DNA of 64,000 bases from Yamagishiella unicocca (Eukaryota > Chlorophyta > Chlorophyceae > Chlamydomonadales > Volvocaceae). The notes beneath the pieces are model-generated. The model saw only the letters and a list, made by a program, of their open reading frames with translations. It was not told the origin of the DNA and did not search any database. Of the stretch, positions 44,700 through 57,499 are shown piece by piece. Made by a program: the position numbers and the translations under genes. The stretch is from contig BDSL01000007.1 of NCBI GenBank assembly GCA_003116995.1, forward strand, positions 434,001-498,000. Reading direction: 5' to 3'. Each line of letters starts with the position of its first letter. The stretch's first letter is position 1.

Positions 44700-47600
44700 A
44701 ATGTGTCGGAGGTCGCTGCAAGCGACGTTCACGTCACCCTCGGACAGCGCTTCCACCCAGCATCATCTCATGCGCGGATGGGTAAATTCACGTAGACATG
44801 ACGAGTTACGTTGCCTGTAATAGAAATGACCGTGAATTAATGCTCTTGGGCGCTCGCGCTAGCTTACCGAGTGTTCCGCATGTCTGCATCCGGCTCGGGT
44901 TCGTTGCAATTGGCAGCGCCAGTTCGCCCGACAACGTATCACCGTGCCAGACACACCTCACATGAACTTGTAATGGAGACCTTCAATGCGTTGCGTCCAG
45001 GTTCGGTTCTAGTCGTCAATGGGGGGTTACCGCAACTGAATTGTAGCTGCAAACGTCTTAAGAGACACGTCTAGGTTGGTAGTTTGGGCAGTGATATTGA
45101 TTATGTGTATTTTAGAGAGAATTATAGAGCTGTGAGTATGCATCTCCTGCCCCTTCGTCTGGCCTAAGGAACAGGAGTGGTCATCGTACGACACAGGACG
45201 ACACGGTGTTACCAGTTCCCCTATGTACGAGTGTGACTCTCAGTAGGCGTGCGCCGACAAATAAGCAGCTGACTAGCGTGTTATCAATAATAGTTGATAT
45301 TGAATACCACCGTAGGTAAGCACAGGCGACGGGCCTCCCAGACTTCGAGCGCACCCCCCTGGACTGACGAAGCAAGCGATAACGCGTACCGGCGCCGAAG
45401 TAGCAACGTCACGTAATGTTGCAAGCAGCAAACTGAATTACCTGAATTATAACCTTTACACCATTGTCCATATTCGTGAAGACAATTCTAAAACTGTTAC
45501 TGAGGATGGGACTTCCTTGAGCAACGGCCGCACCAGGGTGCCCTAGGGACAACATGTCCATTATTTAAACAAGCTTAATCGGACTATTTACACTGGATGT
45601 CCGGGTAGGCAGTAAGCTCCATGAGCCTTCAAGCGTCGGAAATGAACGGGCGTGGCCATTGAATGCACGACCCCTTCAAAGCAAACGAAGTTCCGGTACA
45701 GCTAAGAAGGCAAGAAAAACATTTATTAGCAGTTAGATGCTGGTACGCGCATTTGCGGTCGTTGGGTCGTGGCTAAATGGCCGCCTGCGCCCACTACTGC
45801 CAAGTGAGTCTGAAAAGGCTAAGCCACCCGGACGGCGAAGAGTTGATAGATGTTACTCAAGGTCCCTCTGTAATCAATGTATTCACATCATGGCGAAAGC
45901 ATCGCCCATCCATAACGAGGGGAAAAGGCCACTATGGCTGACTATGGCCACTGAACGGCACTGGCATGTAAACTGATGTAAAGCCAAGCCGCCTTTATGA
46001 GCTGCATGCAAAGCTGATTCGTGGACGTTGGCAACCGCTACCCGCAGTGTGCTACCAGGCAATGTTCCAATGTTCCACATGTGTGTACACTTCGTCGGGC
46101 CTCGTCTCCATTGCAGCACGTGGAGGAGTGCCAAACGTGCCAAAATCGCGGTTACAGGGCATGGGTGGCTGCGTAGAGCAGAACTACACCGAGGTGGCCT
46201 CACGATGCGAACGCGTGCTGCAATGGCAGAATGTCATTTGCAGGCCATGTTGCCTTTTCACTTGTATAGCACGCTATGATTGGCTTGAAGGGTCACAAAC
46301 GGCAGCGGGTTTACTGGGTTTACGGTAGCCCGTAGCCGGGGTCCATTTTGGTCAGGGTCAGATTTCAACTGCAACGTTCAAACATCACTGTCCTACCCTT
46401 GCATGTCGTCCTTCGCAATAGCATATCCACCGCCGTTTTACTCAATGTTTTTTGAGGTCTGCTAGGGTAGCTTTGTGATATGGAAAAGCGTTGGTGAGAC
46501 ACATGCAACCACTTTTACACGCTAAAACACTGACAGCTATCTAGTCTGCCACTGTCTGCCACTGTCGCGTGCTTCCTCTGTTGTGGCCGTCATTCGTCTT
46601 TACTGAGCTTTATCCTTAAATAAGCGGCGATTGATGCTTTGGTGGAGATTAAAAATCTTCAAACGGGGAATCATTGCAGAACACTGGTAAAGGGTAAGCT
46701 CACGAAAACAAACCCCAACAGTATCGTTAGAACATGGAGACCCGTAGGATGATCCGTACGCAAGGTGGACCTTGTTCCCACTCTTGAGAGAAACGGTCCG
46801 GCGGAGAACCCGTCTGGCTTCATAAGTGGTGCCACAGCGACTGGCAGTACTGTTTGGGTGCATCGTTGGGTCCCTGTAACCATTCCAGACCAACGATTAC
46901 TGGTAGTAGTAACTGTTACAGTGGTTCCAGACCGTAAGATAGAGCCATCGGGCACACCGCCTAACACTGAAAGCGACGCAGGAAGAAGGATTAACCAGAC
47001 AGCCGAGATACTGCAAACCACCAAAAAACCCCAACAATGGCCCAGAGGACAAACAGCGGCACGACCACAACCCAGGGGGAAGTAGACCGAAGGGCACCTC
47101 TATCAGTAGCACATCAGGTGCAGCCCAAGCAGCCCCGCTGGTATTCATCACATCATGCGTCATTACAATATTTTCTAATCGCCTCAAACGCCGCTTCTCT
47201 ATCGACGTCTACGTATACGCCGCGGATTATGCATGTAGCTCAGGCAACTTGTACCAAAACAAGCAACGTTGAACACAAGGGGCGTCTTGCGTGCCATAAC
47301 CTGAACCTGAACACGCTGTTGTCTCAGTAGCATGGCGTGTTGTGGGATCCAGCAAGCTTTCATCCCGGGTATTATTGCCTCTCGATGTTCAACAGGCTCA
47401 TTTGAGCATACAGTGCTCTGGTGTTCCGTCTCCTCAACCGGCACTTCAGCAGCCCGAGCTTGCATTACCCCACCTTCATAATAGGAGCATGTTAGGGACA
47501 ATAAACATTTCGGATGATGGGTAATGAAAATGCGGCAAACATAACAACGTGTTTCACCGCAGCCCTATGCAGCTCCATGTGGTAACCTGCGGTGAAGTGA

Positions 47601-47871
47601 ATATTATCCTATGCTGTATGAGTTCTTACCAAAAGAACAAACGAACAATGGCAATTCGTCGTTTTGTGATCCAGTACTTCCATGCAGCAAACTGATGTGT
47701 TGAGTGCTGACCAAACTTTTTCGATTACGCCCTATAGGAATCCAAGGAAAGGGTTCTGTATAATACTTTCTGATTTCCTCTGAGATACCGGGTTGGGGGA
47801 CGGAAGCTGAACATCGTAGCTGAATGCCGATATAATCTGTTTCCAGCAGTGCCTGAACCCCAATCGGCACC
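44700..47871. other. About 3.2 kb of lower-GC DNA with no recognised gene
   Basis: Short scattered ORFs on both strands lack motifs. I looked here for exons of a dynamin GTPase domain (P-loop GxxxxGKS, DxPG, TKxD) for the gene starting at 47872 and found none. The region should include the promoters of the two flanking divergent genes. Confidence 0.4.
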
Positions 47872-50800
47872 ATGGCGGCATTGGCGACACAGACAATCGA
47901 AGCGCCTACGGCTGGACTTGAGCATGTGAGCGGTTGTTTGTGTACCAAATTGAAGCTGATCGCACCTGCTCGCACGTCTGTTGGGCTTCCGCCGTGTAAC
48001 TGGCGCACACGCGAGGCCTCACTTCTCCTATGTGGCACCAATGTTTTGTTGTAAGGGGTTGTCCATGTCTGTTGCGTCCGAAGCCCTTTCCTGCATGCGC
48101 TCCTATGCCGTGTAGGTTCTGTACAGGCTTCAAGAGAAACGCGTTGCCCTTGAAAAGGTGGTGCTACAGTATGGAGAGGCTCCTGCAGGGATCAAGGAGG
48201 TTTTCGAGCTATGCAGGGGCTTCGAGCGCGCTTACACGTCTTTCATTAATGTGAGCTCCTTGGTTTGTCGTTGCGCACCGGGCATGACATGGACGTGTGT
48301 TATTCAAGGGGCTCAATCCCTCGTGCCGGTTTCTGTATGGAGTCCCGGGGTGGGAGCCCCGGGGTTGCGGGTGTGCCCACGTAGTGGTTACCCAGCCGGT
48401 GCTACAGTGTGGCATCTGTTAATGCCGCCAAAACAAGTCATAGTAGGTAAATAATCCTTTGCGAGTTAGGTCGCCTGAAGCCTCCCCTACAGCAAGGAGG
48501 TGTTTGACATCCGTGTATGTAGACACAGAATGAATGAAATACTTACCAAAACCCGCCGACAGGAATCGCCCGTTGCCAGTAAGATCAAGGAGGCTTTCCT
48601 TGGCGAGCTGGGCTTAGCTGGAAAGGTGAAGAAGCTGCCCATGGAGAAGGTGTTTGAGTTGAAGAACGTCAAGGCGGTGAGTGCCGACTGCTCAGGAAGA
48701 TCTCTCGTGCATATGTGTTGACAAAAGCTTTGGACCTTATGTGCAAGCACCTCACTATATGTGGAGCCTCCGCTGCCGATCCCACCCCGTGCCGAATACC
48801 TCCCTTCCCATGTCCCTGTCCTGCCCCGCTTCTCGCCTTGGATGCTTTGCTCGTGCGCAACTTTGCGAACCCCTTCATCGTCCTTCCTATATACCAGGTT
48901 TGTCGGCAGGCGGACGGCTACCAGCCCAGCATGGTGGCTCCAGAGAGGGGCCTCCGCCAGCTGTCCGACCAGGCGCTGGACAGCATCACGGACCCAGTGA
49001 ACACATGTGTACAGGAGGTGTATAACCTGCTTGTTAATGCAGCGAGGTACGTCAGTTAACGGGCGGCTTTACGCGCAAGGTAGTACTCGTGTGCTTACCC
49101 CAATATCGCAGTTGTCCTTACGTTGGCGGGATACCAACAACTTATAATGAGGCGGTTTCCAACCTCATGTATGCATATGTAGTTGGAACTGCACATGAAA
49201 ACACGCACGCGAGCGGAGCAAAGAGAAAGGGGGTGTAGCTGTGTGGTGAAGGGAAATGCTTAGGACTTCGTGCGGGCCTCGGCGTCGGAGCATGGACGGG
49301 TGCGGCGCCGCTCAGATCGAAATGGACAATGTTGTAGGGCCCAACTCGCAAGGCGTGACGGACTGTTTGGAGTCGGTGGCGAATTTACCGGGTTCCCACA
49401 CCTTTGAAACGCACCGTCGCACACAGGGAGGCTGCAGAGAAGGCGGGGCAGTTTACGGAGGCGGCACTGATGGGCGCCATGCCCATGTATGTGCCGGACT
49501 TCAAGAACGTGGTCATGCCCGCCATTATCGCTGCGCTGGACGAGTGGAAGAAGGAGAGCGAGAAGAGTAAGTGCTGGCGGGGATGGCGTCCCAAGGTTTG
49601 TGGGCTCAGGGCCAGCCAAACGCGGGGCAGCACGGAAGGGTTACAGGAGCTCAAGGCTAGTGGGACTCCTGGGACGTGCATGCATCAGCCTGGAAGACTG
49701 GCAAAGGCCAGCCGCCCGGTTAACAAGACACTGGTCTGGAAAGGGTGTCGTTGCGGCAGAGCGGCAAGGTTTGGAACTGGCACCTGGCTGGCTGGGATGG
49801 CTGGAAATAGCGGGCTGGGTGAGCTGGGACAGGTTGGTTGGATACCGGCTCTGGGCGCAAAACGGCATGAAAACGACTACAAGCAATTCACGGAGAGGAC
49901 TCGGATGTAGGACAGGGACAAAGCGTTTTAGACGGTCCTGGTTTCTGACCTCAGGGCCGGGCCGCTGCTTCGGCCGACTGACGGATACGTCCGGTACGTG
50001 GGCACTTAGGCAGTCGCGTGGGGAGGGTACCTCGGGCCTTGGCCAGTGAAGGCCTTACGAATGGCGGGCGGCAGTGAAGCGATTGGCACGTGGGCAATCA
50101 AAAGGGAAAGGGGGATGAACCGCAGGGGAGTTCAGGTGCGGGTGCATTGCAGGATGCTGCCCAACGCTGGTGGCGGAGCGAGATGGGGATGTGGGTTGGG
50201 TGACCGTTTGGTGCATGCGGGTGAATCAGCGTTATTAAACGGACATTAACCTACTTAATGCAGTCCGGAGGGGCGTGGACAGTGTTCCCAGGCCAGGACG
50301 AACATCGCGACGATTACCGATCACATGAATGGCCGACAGGTTACGGGCTGGGGAGGGTGACGTTATCAGGGCACCATAGTAATGGACGTACTTTACAGGC
50401 TTTTCCAAGCTGAAGCTTCCGAGCCGGATTCCAGGCTGTGCGGACGGCTGGCTGGCTGCTACAAACTAGTTTTCGCTGCGACGCAGGTTGCCACGCTCTT
50501 CCCAGTGCACGGTTAGTCCCGCCTAGGGGTTGATCGCAGAAGGCGAAGCTGTCGTCGCGATCGCACCGCGCTGTCAAAGGTTTCTAAGTTCCATCATCAG
50601 TTCCTCCATCCGCCCCGTAAAGGCTTTCGTGCGTCAGACCTTTTATTGCCCCTGCATCACCGGATCCTCGCACCCTTCGCCCACGTGCACGGCCCACGTC
50701 ATGCCGCAGTGGCGCACATGCTCGTGGACATGGAGCGCACCTACATCACGGCCGGCTTCTTCCGCCACACCACGTACCACCGCTACCATAAGATCAAGCA

Positions 50801-53800
50801 GCAGGAGCAGATGCGCGCCGCCATGGCGAGCAAGGGCCCCGGCGAGCAGGGCAAGGGGGCCATCGCGTCGACCAAGCAGGCCGCCGCCAAGTTCTTCCCC
50901 TCGTTCGGCCCCACAGCACCCCCCGCTGCCCCGCGCGGCAACACCCCCCCGGGCACCCCGCCCAACGGCCATGTGGTCGATGATGACTCGGACGACGGCA
51001 AGTCGCCCCCCCGGGCCCCAGCCGGTGAGTGGGGCAGGTGTCGGGTGCGTTTCCGGGTGGGGCAACGGGTTTGCAGGGCAATTGACGTGCAGGGCAATTG
51101 ACGAGGACGATTTGGTAGGATGTTGTGGGGTGCTTGCGGTAGCAATCACGGTTGTTGGCTGTGCCCGTGCGGCGCCGTGGCTGCCGCGCGAGGTATCGTT
51201 GGGATCAACAATAGGAGTCACCCCTTAAGCGTCGCAACGGCAACATTGTCAGGTTCCAAAATCAGACCGTCGCGCTAGTGCCAGGTTCAGTGTCTAGAAC
51301 CAACGATCCACATGGCTTGGACTACTGGAGGAATACATATGAATGCTGGTGTTGAGTTTGTGCCTTACGCTCTAGGGAGGGCACGCTCCATCTGCCAGCC
51401 CACGCGGCTGCCTCGCCAGCGGGTCTCACTGGTCGTACGCGCCCTGCCGCGCCCTGCCTCGCTCCAGGGCCGGGCCCCAACGTGGCCAACGCTGACGACT
51501 TCATCGCCGGCTACTTCGACAAGTACGTGTCGGACGACTCCGCCCGCTTCCTGGAGGCCATGAAGTGGCAGCGCCGCTTCTTCGTCTTCTCTGAGAGCCA
51601 GCGCGTGCTGTACTACTTCAAGAGCCCCGAGGACGTGTCCAAACCCACCGGCCTGCGAGGCCAGGTCAACATTGCCGGTGCGTGGGTCGATGCGCCACCG
51701 CCGTGACGTTCCCCGGCGGCAGCGCGCGGCCAGCCGGGCTTTGAACCGACTGTTAGTTACTATGGTGGTTTTAAGGGTCCGTGGGCTTCGCTTCACGCCT
51801 GGAAGGTTCGTGCTTCTGGGTTCACCTCCGTACGATTCATGGGCACGTTGGGGCATTCCTGACATGGGTGACATCACACCTTCTTTTCCCCACCGTTGGC
51901 CTCCCGCAGAGTGCATGGTGGAGGACCTGGACGAGAAGGGCAACCCGAGGGCGCCCAACGCAGCTCCCGTCCCCTCGCCGAACCTGGATAAGAACCAGCT
52001 CATGATCCGCATCCGCCACAAGGACCCGCGCGGAGTGGCCGTCAAGGACCACAACGCGATCATCATGCGCGCCGGTGCGCAGGGAGCAGACGGGGGTGTG
52101 CAGGGATCAGACGGGGGGGCCGCAGGACCTGGAATGGAACCCTCAGACGACACAGCACCCGCCAGGACGTGGGGTTCGGCGATTCTTTGCCGAGCGCAGA
52201 ATGGAAAATCCTACGCTAGTCCCATTTCGCCTCCCGCCATCCGCCATCCTTATCCCGCCCGCTTGACCCCACGTGGCCCCCAACGGAACGCAGAGAACAT
52301 GGACACCAAGCTCACGTGGCTGGCTAAGCTTCGCAAGGCGGCGGAGCCGCGCCGCGCCCCCAACCCGTCGACCACCGGGCCGCAGGCGGGAGCCGCAGCG
52401 GCGGCGGCTGCGGCTGGGACGGCCGGGCAGGCCGCGCAAGCAGCGGGCCCCGGCGCCCCCCAGCCAGGCGCTGGCCCGAGGTGAGAGCTGCGAGCTAGCC
52501 GCGTGCGGCGGTTGCGAAGAGGCGGCTGGGCAACTGGCAGTCGTGATCGTGCAAGGACGGGGAGAAACAGGGGTGGGGCATTCAGGCCCTGCGCTGCACT
52601 ACTCGTCCTGGAGTGGACTTGGCTGGACCCTGAACCTTACCCGCTGCACGCACGTTACCTTACCCGTATCCTGACCCTCTTTCGCTCCCCGTTGCGACCT
52701 CCGCTGCGACCTCCGTTGCGACATCCCGTTGCGGCAAGCAGCGGACCTGGTGCTGGCCCGGCAGCTGCCAGCTCGGGCCCCAGCGTGGTTGCGCCCAGCG
52801 GCGTCGCAGCCTTCGGCTCGAACTTCGACGACGGCGACCTCAGCTGGGCCAAGGACGCGGAGCCCGTGCTGGACACACATTTGGGCGAGGGCTCCTCCGC
52901 GTTCCGGTGAGTGCTCGACGAAGGGTTTACGCTGCAGCGAGGCACTCAGCGGCCCTCCGGAGCGGCACACGACGATGCACTGGCTTGCTATGCGGGAGCT
53001 GGGCTGGGCTTCTATGCGGGAGCTGGGCTGGGCTTCTATGCAGGAGCAGGGCTGGGCTTCTATGCGGGAGCAGGGCTGGGCTCCCTCTCCCTCGGCGAGG
53101 CGGACACAGGCCACGCGGGCGGCGGACACGACGGCGCCGCAGCACTGGCTTACGTCGGCGCATTGCACACTGCTACGCGACGCAGCCTCCACGTTGAGAC
53201 CAGCAAAGCCCCAGACAACCGCCTATTCCCGTCCTCCCATGTCCAGCAGCGCCTTCCCCAACGGCTCTCCTCGCTGCTCGTGCCTTGCCTCGCAGGGCGG
53301 ACGCGGTCCGCGACTCCGAGGGCCGCCTCCTGCCTGCGCCCCAGCAGCTGCTCAACCCGCTGCGCCTGCGCGACCGCCTCGCACGCGCCGCGAGCTCCAG
53401 CTCCCCCTGGGACGTGCGCTACGACGCGCTATTGGACCAGTTCTCCGCCGACATGGCGCTCTACATGTCGTGCATCTGCGACACGATCATCATCACGGTG
53501 CCCAAGGCCGTCGTGCACTGCATGGTAGGAGCAGGCGTAGGCGCGAGTACGCAACCGCTGTCGCTTGCGCTGGTTGGCACACGCTGCCGCTGTCGCTTGC
53601 GTTGTTTGGCAGGCACCAAGGGCGGAGCTTCGCGGCTTTGGCCGCGGTTGGGGCGATGGCCGGGGCGCGGGGTCATCGGAGTTAAGCCGTTGGGCGGTTG
53701 CAATGTGATGGCCGTGTGTTGCCGTGGGATCGCTGAATCCTCACTGCTCCTTCCGCCCTCGCCCCTCGGCTCCGAAACCGACCACAGATTCGCAAGTCGG

Positions 53801-54961
53801 AGAAGAACCTGCTGGAGCGGCTCTTCACCGTCATCCACCACCTCACGTCGGCCCAGATGGAGCTGCTGCTGCGCGAAGACGAGCCCATCATCGAGGCGCG
53901 CAAGGCGGCGCGGGCGTGCCTGGAGGACGTCAAGACGGCCATCTTCCAGGTGGGGCGTGGGGCGTTCGCCGTTCAGTCCCGGGGCTTAAGGCCTGGAACC
54001 ACCGTCGTCTGTGCCTCACGTTGCTGCGGAGGCAAGGTCGCGCCTGCGGGTTCCTAATACCACCGCTCCCTTGGCCCCCCGTCCCCGTCCCCGTGTATTG
54101 CCCGAATACAAATGGCCGGACAACACACAGTTGCAGCAGGTGCTTGAGCGGCAGAACATGGCTGCGCCGGCGGACAGGAAGGACCGGGTGCACCTCCAGG
54201 TGGGCGGGGGGTGGGTGGCCTGGCAGCTGGCAGCCTCGGGCGTGCTGCAGCCGCAAGGAGGCTTTGGACCAATGCCCCCCGGGGGAGTGTTCAGGGCACA
54301 CACGAATTTCGTTTTCCGGTCGAAAACCCAATGATGTTACCTTCACACTGGCAAGGCGATCGAAGCACCCGGTGACGTGATGGCCTGGCGCGGATATTGC
54401 CAGGCTACGGCAGCGAGGTGGCGAGGTCGTTGCTACCTGCAGTGTCAGCGTTCTGGGTCCTGGTCCGTACTGATGCACCACTGGTCCTCCGCACGCGCAC
54501 CCGCACGCTCGCCGCAGTCCCTGGTGTTCGCGTACGCCGGCATCAAGGAGATGCTCACCCCCGAGCAGTACAACTTCTTCAACGCCAAGTTCAACGACAA
54601 GTACGCCCCGGAGTGCGCGAGGTTCACATGGTACATCCGGCCGCAGATACAACCGCCGCAGCCAGCAGGCGGCCAGCAACGCGGGCCGCCACCCGGCGCG
54701 CCCGGCGGCCCGCCGCCGCCGTCCCCCGGAATGCAGGGCGGCCCTCCAGGGCCCCCACCGCAAGCGGGCGCCCCTCCTATGCCCCTCCACCGCCCCAGCA
54801 TGCCGGGCGCGCCTCCCGTGCCCTCGGGACCGCCCAGCGGACCTACGCTAGGGAGGCCGATTACTATGCAACCGCAGCGGACACCGCCTCAGGCCGCGCC
54901 CATGGGACAACCCATGGCGGCCCAGCGGCGGCCGCCGCCGCCGCCGCCTGGGGCGCGGTAA
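47872..54961 (+). CDS. Dynamin-like protein with stalk, PH and GED regions but no visible GTPase domain
   Basis: Fourteen exons join in phase: 47872-47925, 48116-48250, 48497-48676, 48898-49046, 49427-49566, 50710-51024, 51468-51677, 51910-52074, 52294-52480, 52742-52906, 53296-53524, 53788-53949, 54140-54199 and 54518-54961, giving about 864 residues. The stalk includes VFELCRGFERAYTSFIN, VCRQADGYQPSMVAPERGLR and MLVDMERTYITAGFFRHTTY. A PH domain follows (MKWQRRFFVFSESQRVLYYF, then LTWLAKLRKAAEP). The GTPase-effector region includes MALYMSCICDTIIITVPKAV and NLLERLFTVIHHLTSAQMEL. The C-terminus has a small unit MLTPEQYNFFNAKFNDKY and then a Pro/Gly/Gln-rich tail, like the PRD of dynamin and plant DRP2. 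Dynamins assemble on membranes through the stalk and cut vesicles by GTP hydrolysis. Here the chain begins MAALATQTIEAPTAGLEH and goes straight into stalk. Either upstream GTPase exons lie beyond what I could recognise, or this is a GTPase-less paralogue. Confidence 0.83.
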
Positions 54962-56191
54962 AGTTGGGGGGGGCGCGAGGGGACTGGGTTGGAGGAAGCG
55001 GCGTGTGAACGTGGGTGAGTAGTTGCGCAGATGGCTTGGATGGGTGGCTGTTGCAGTGGCGCGGGGGTGGGTGGTGCTAGTGGCGGGAATGCAGGCAGGG
55101 TTCTAGGCTATGATCGCGATGACGAGAAAGGATGACTAGATACGCATCCGGCGAGGGGCGCGGAGGGCGGGAGGTGGCAGGTTTCGGCAGAACTATGGGC
55201 GATTGCGGACTGTACAGGAGGCGCTAGGGTATGCTTGGGTGCGGGGCACCTTTGTCGGAGGCACGCCAGCAGCGAGTGGCCGTTGCTGTTCACATTCATA
55301 GAGCCGAATCGTGCGCATTATCGCGGGATTCGTGGCAGTAAATACATTAGGAAGATCCTTATCGCTTCCTTCGCAAGGATGTGTTGCGCAAGGGCAAGAG
55401 CACCATGAGACATGCGTCTATTTTCCTCACGGTGACGCCATACTTGATGGCTTGATCTTGGGTTTTAATTTGCTGTATGGGAGCTGAAGGGGAATGAATG
55501 TGAGACGAGCGGCCTGGGCGGTGCCTCACGAAAAGCAAAGTAAGCCATGTAAGTATCCAGAGCAACGCATGTTTCCACCTTTTATACATGAGGCAATACC
55601 CTTCTGCATAGGACGGCATGGCCGCTCTTATCACTTACTTCCGCTACTGATAATGGCACTGCGTTTGGCACCTTGCGAGTGCCACGTGCAGCTACGGGCG
55701 GCTTGCACCCTTTGCCCCTTTCTCCCACGTTTCCTCACCCTCAGGCCTCCCCCAGCCTTCACACACATTCTCGACTGAGGTCAAAAACGCTCGCTTCATG
55801 ACCGCTACACCGCTATAGTGTGCTCATCCAAAGTGTATGCGAGCCACACGGTCTTATGCGGTAACAGCATTAGACCACGCCACGAATGATGCATATCAGA
55901 TGAAATATGGAACTGCTTGTCCTTTTCTATAAGGTCAAGCTATTGGCTGAGTGGCTCTGACGGGTACTTTAAACGATCAATTGGGTCATCTCCCGTCGAG
56001 TTGGCATCAATATCATTTATCATATCTGATGAATCCTGTTGTCGAGATGCGCAAATGCCTGCTGCTTCGTCCACCAGGAATGGGTACGACAAGGAACAAA
56101 ATTACTGGACATTGATTGAGTTGTCTGCACAGTAATAGTATTCACGCATCTGTGACTGTGACTTAACAGTAGCTCTCCGCTGTTTTACAAA
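54962..56191. other. Intergenic: dynamin-like 3' UTR and PheRS promoter
   Basis: No coding exon was recognised. A TGTAA at 55548-55552 is a possible poly(A) signal for the upstream gene. The right half is lower in GC and should contain the PheRS promoter. Confidence 0.4.
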
Positions 56192-57499
56192 ATGGCGCTT
56201 TGCCCCCTTAAGGCCCAAGCAATGGCTGGGCGAGTTGCCAGTGCGCCCCGGTCGGCCTTGCCCCGACCGGCCGTAGGGAGCGCTTTCCATGGTGGTGCCT
56301 GTCCTATGGCTTTCAAGTCGGTCTCCAGGCCGGGGCGGACGCACGCCGTGGCACCTGCTTGCGTCGCTGCGCCGGTGCAGCTGAAGACGGGCAAGCCCCA
56401 GCGGGAGCAAGTAATCACGGGCTCTCCCGACAACAACGTTTCCGACTATATCTATGAAAAGATGGGTGCAGACCTACATCGGCAGCCGGATCACCCTATC
56501 GGCATAATAAAGCAGGCCATCTATGACTACTTTGAAGCGCGGAACCCCGGCCTGTTCAAAAGCTTTGACGATCGGTATCCCATCGTCACCACGCGGGCCA
56601 ATTTCGACGAGGTCCTCGTGCCCGCGGATCACATCAGCCGCAGCCCCAACGACACGTACTACGTCGACTCCAACACCGTGCTGCGCTGCCACACCTCGGC
56701 CCACCAGGCCGAGACCCTGCGCGCCGGCCACTCAGCTTTCCTGGTCACTGGCGACGTCTACCGCCGCGACTCAATCGACGCCACGCACTACCCCGTGTTC
56801 CACCAGATGGAGGGCGTGCGGGTGTTCAGCGAGCAGGAGTGGACTGCCGCTGGCGTGACGGCAACCCAGCTTGCAACCCAGGACCTCAAGGACGCACTGG
56901 AGGGCTTGGCCAAGCACCTCTTTGGCGACGTGGAGTGCCGATGGATTGACGCATATTTTCCCTTCACGGAGCCGTCCTTCGAGCTGGAGATCTTCTTCAA
57001 GGGCAAGTGGCTCGAGGTGCTGGGCTGCGGCGTCATGGAGCAGGTCATTTTGGACGCGAACTACAAGCCAGGCTACAAGGCCTGGGCGTTCGGTCTGGGC
57101 CTGGAGAGGTTGGCCATGGTGCTGTTCGACGTGCCCGACATCCGTCTCTTCTGGTCAAACGACGACCGCTTCCTCAAACAGTTCAAGTCCGGCGACCTGG
57201 GCGCGCGCTTCAAGCCCTACTCCAAGTACCCCTCCTGCTACAAGGACATGGCGTTCTGGGTGTCGCCGGAGTTCAGCGAGAACAACCTGTGCGAGCTGGT
57301 CCGCAACATCGGCGGCGACCTGGTAGAGGAGGTCACGTGCATCGACACGTTCACCAACAAGAAAACCGGTCGCACGTCCAACTGCTTCCGGATTGTGTAC
57401 CGCTCCATGGAGCGGTCGCTGACGGACGAGGAGATCAACGCACTGCAGGACGATGTGCGGAAGCAGGTGGCAGACGTGCTGAAGGTTGAGCTCCGGTAA
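56192..57499 (+). CDS. Phenylalanyl-tRNA synthetase, monomeric organellar type
   Basis: A single uninterrupted exon encodes 435 residues. The first ~60 residues are Ala/Arg/Ser-rich with few acids (MALCPLKAQAMAGRVASAPR), a typical chloroplast/mitochondrial targeting peptide. The class II synthetase core follows: VSDYIYEKMGADLHRQPDHP, motif 2 in TGDVYRRDSIDATHYPVFHQ, and motif 3 in AWAFGLGLERLAMVLF. The C-terminal ferredoxin-fold anticodon-binding (FDX-ACB) domain starts near YPSCYKDMAFWVSPEFSEN and ends VADVLKVELR. It charges organellar tRNA-Phe with phenylalanine as a monomer, unlike the two-subunit cytosolic and bacterial enzymes. The absence of introns is unusual beside genes with 4 to 24 exons. 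An alternative downstream Met at 56222 would shorten the presequence. Confidence 0.96.
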   Translation: MALCPLKAQAMAGRVASAPRSALPRPAVGSAFHGGACPMAFKSVSRPGRTHAVAPACVAAPVQLKTGKPQREQVITGSPDNNVSDYIYEKMGADLHRQPDHPIGIIKQAIYDYFEARNPGLFKSFDDRYPIVTTRANFDEVLVPADHISRSPNDTYYVDSNTVLRCHTSAHQAETLRAGHSAFLVTGDVYRRDSIDATHYPVFHQMEGVRVFSEQEWTAAGVTATQLATQDLKDALEGLAKHLFGDVECRWIDAYFPFTEPSFELEIFFKGKWLEVLGCGVMEQVILDANYKPGYKAWAFGLGLERLAMVLFDVPDIRLFWSNDDRFLKQFKSGDLGARFKPYSKYPSCYKDMAFWVSPEFSENNLCELVRNIGGDLVEEVTCIDTFTNKKTGRTSNCFRIVYRSMERSLTDEEINALQDDVRKQVADVLKVELR

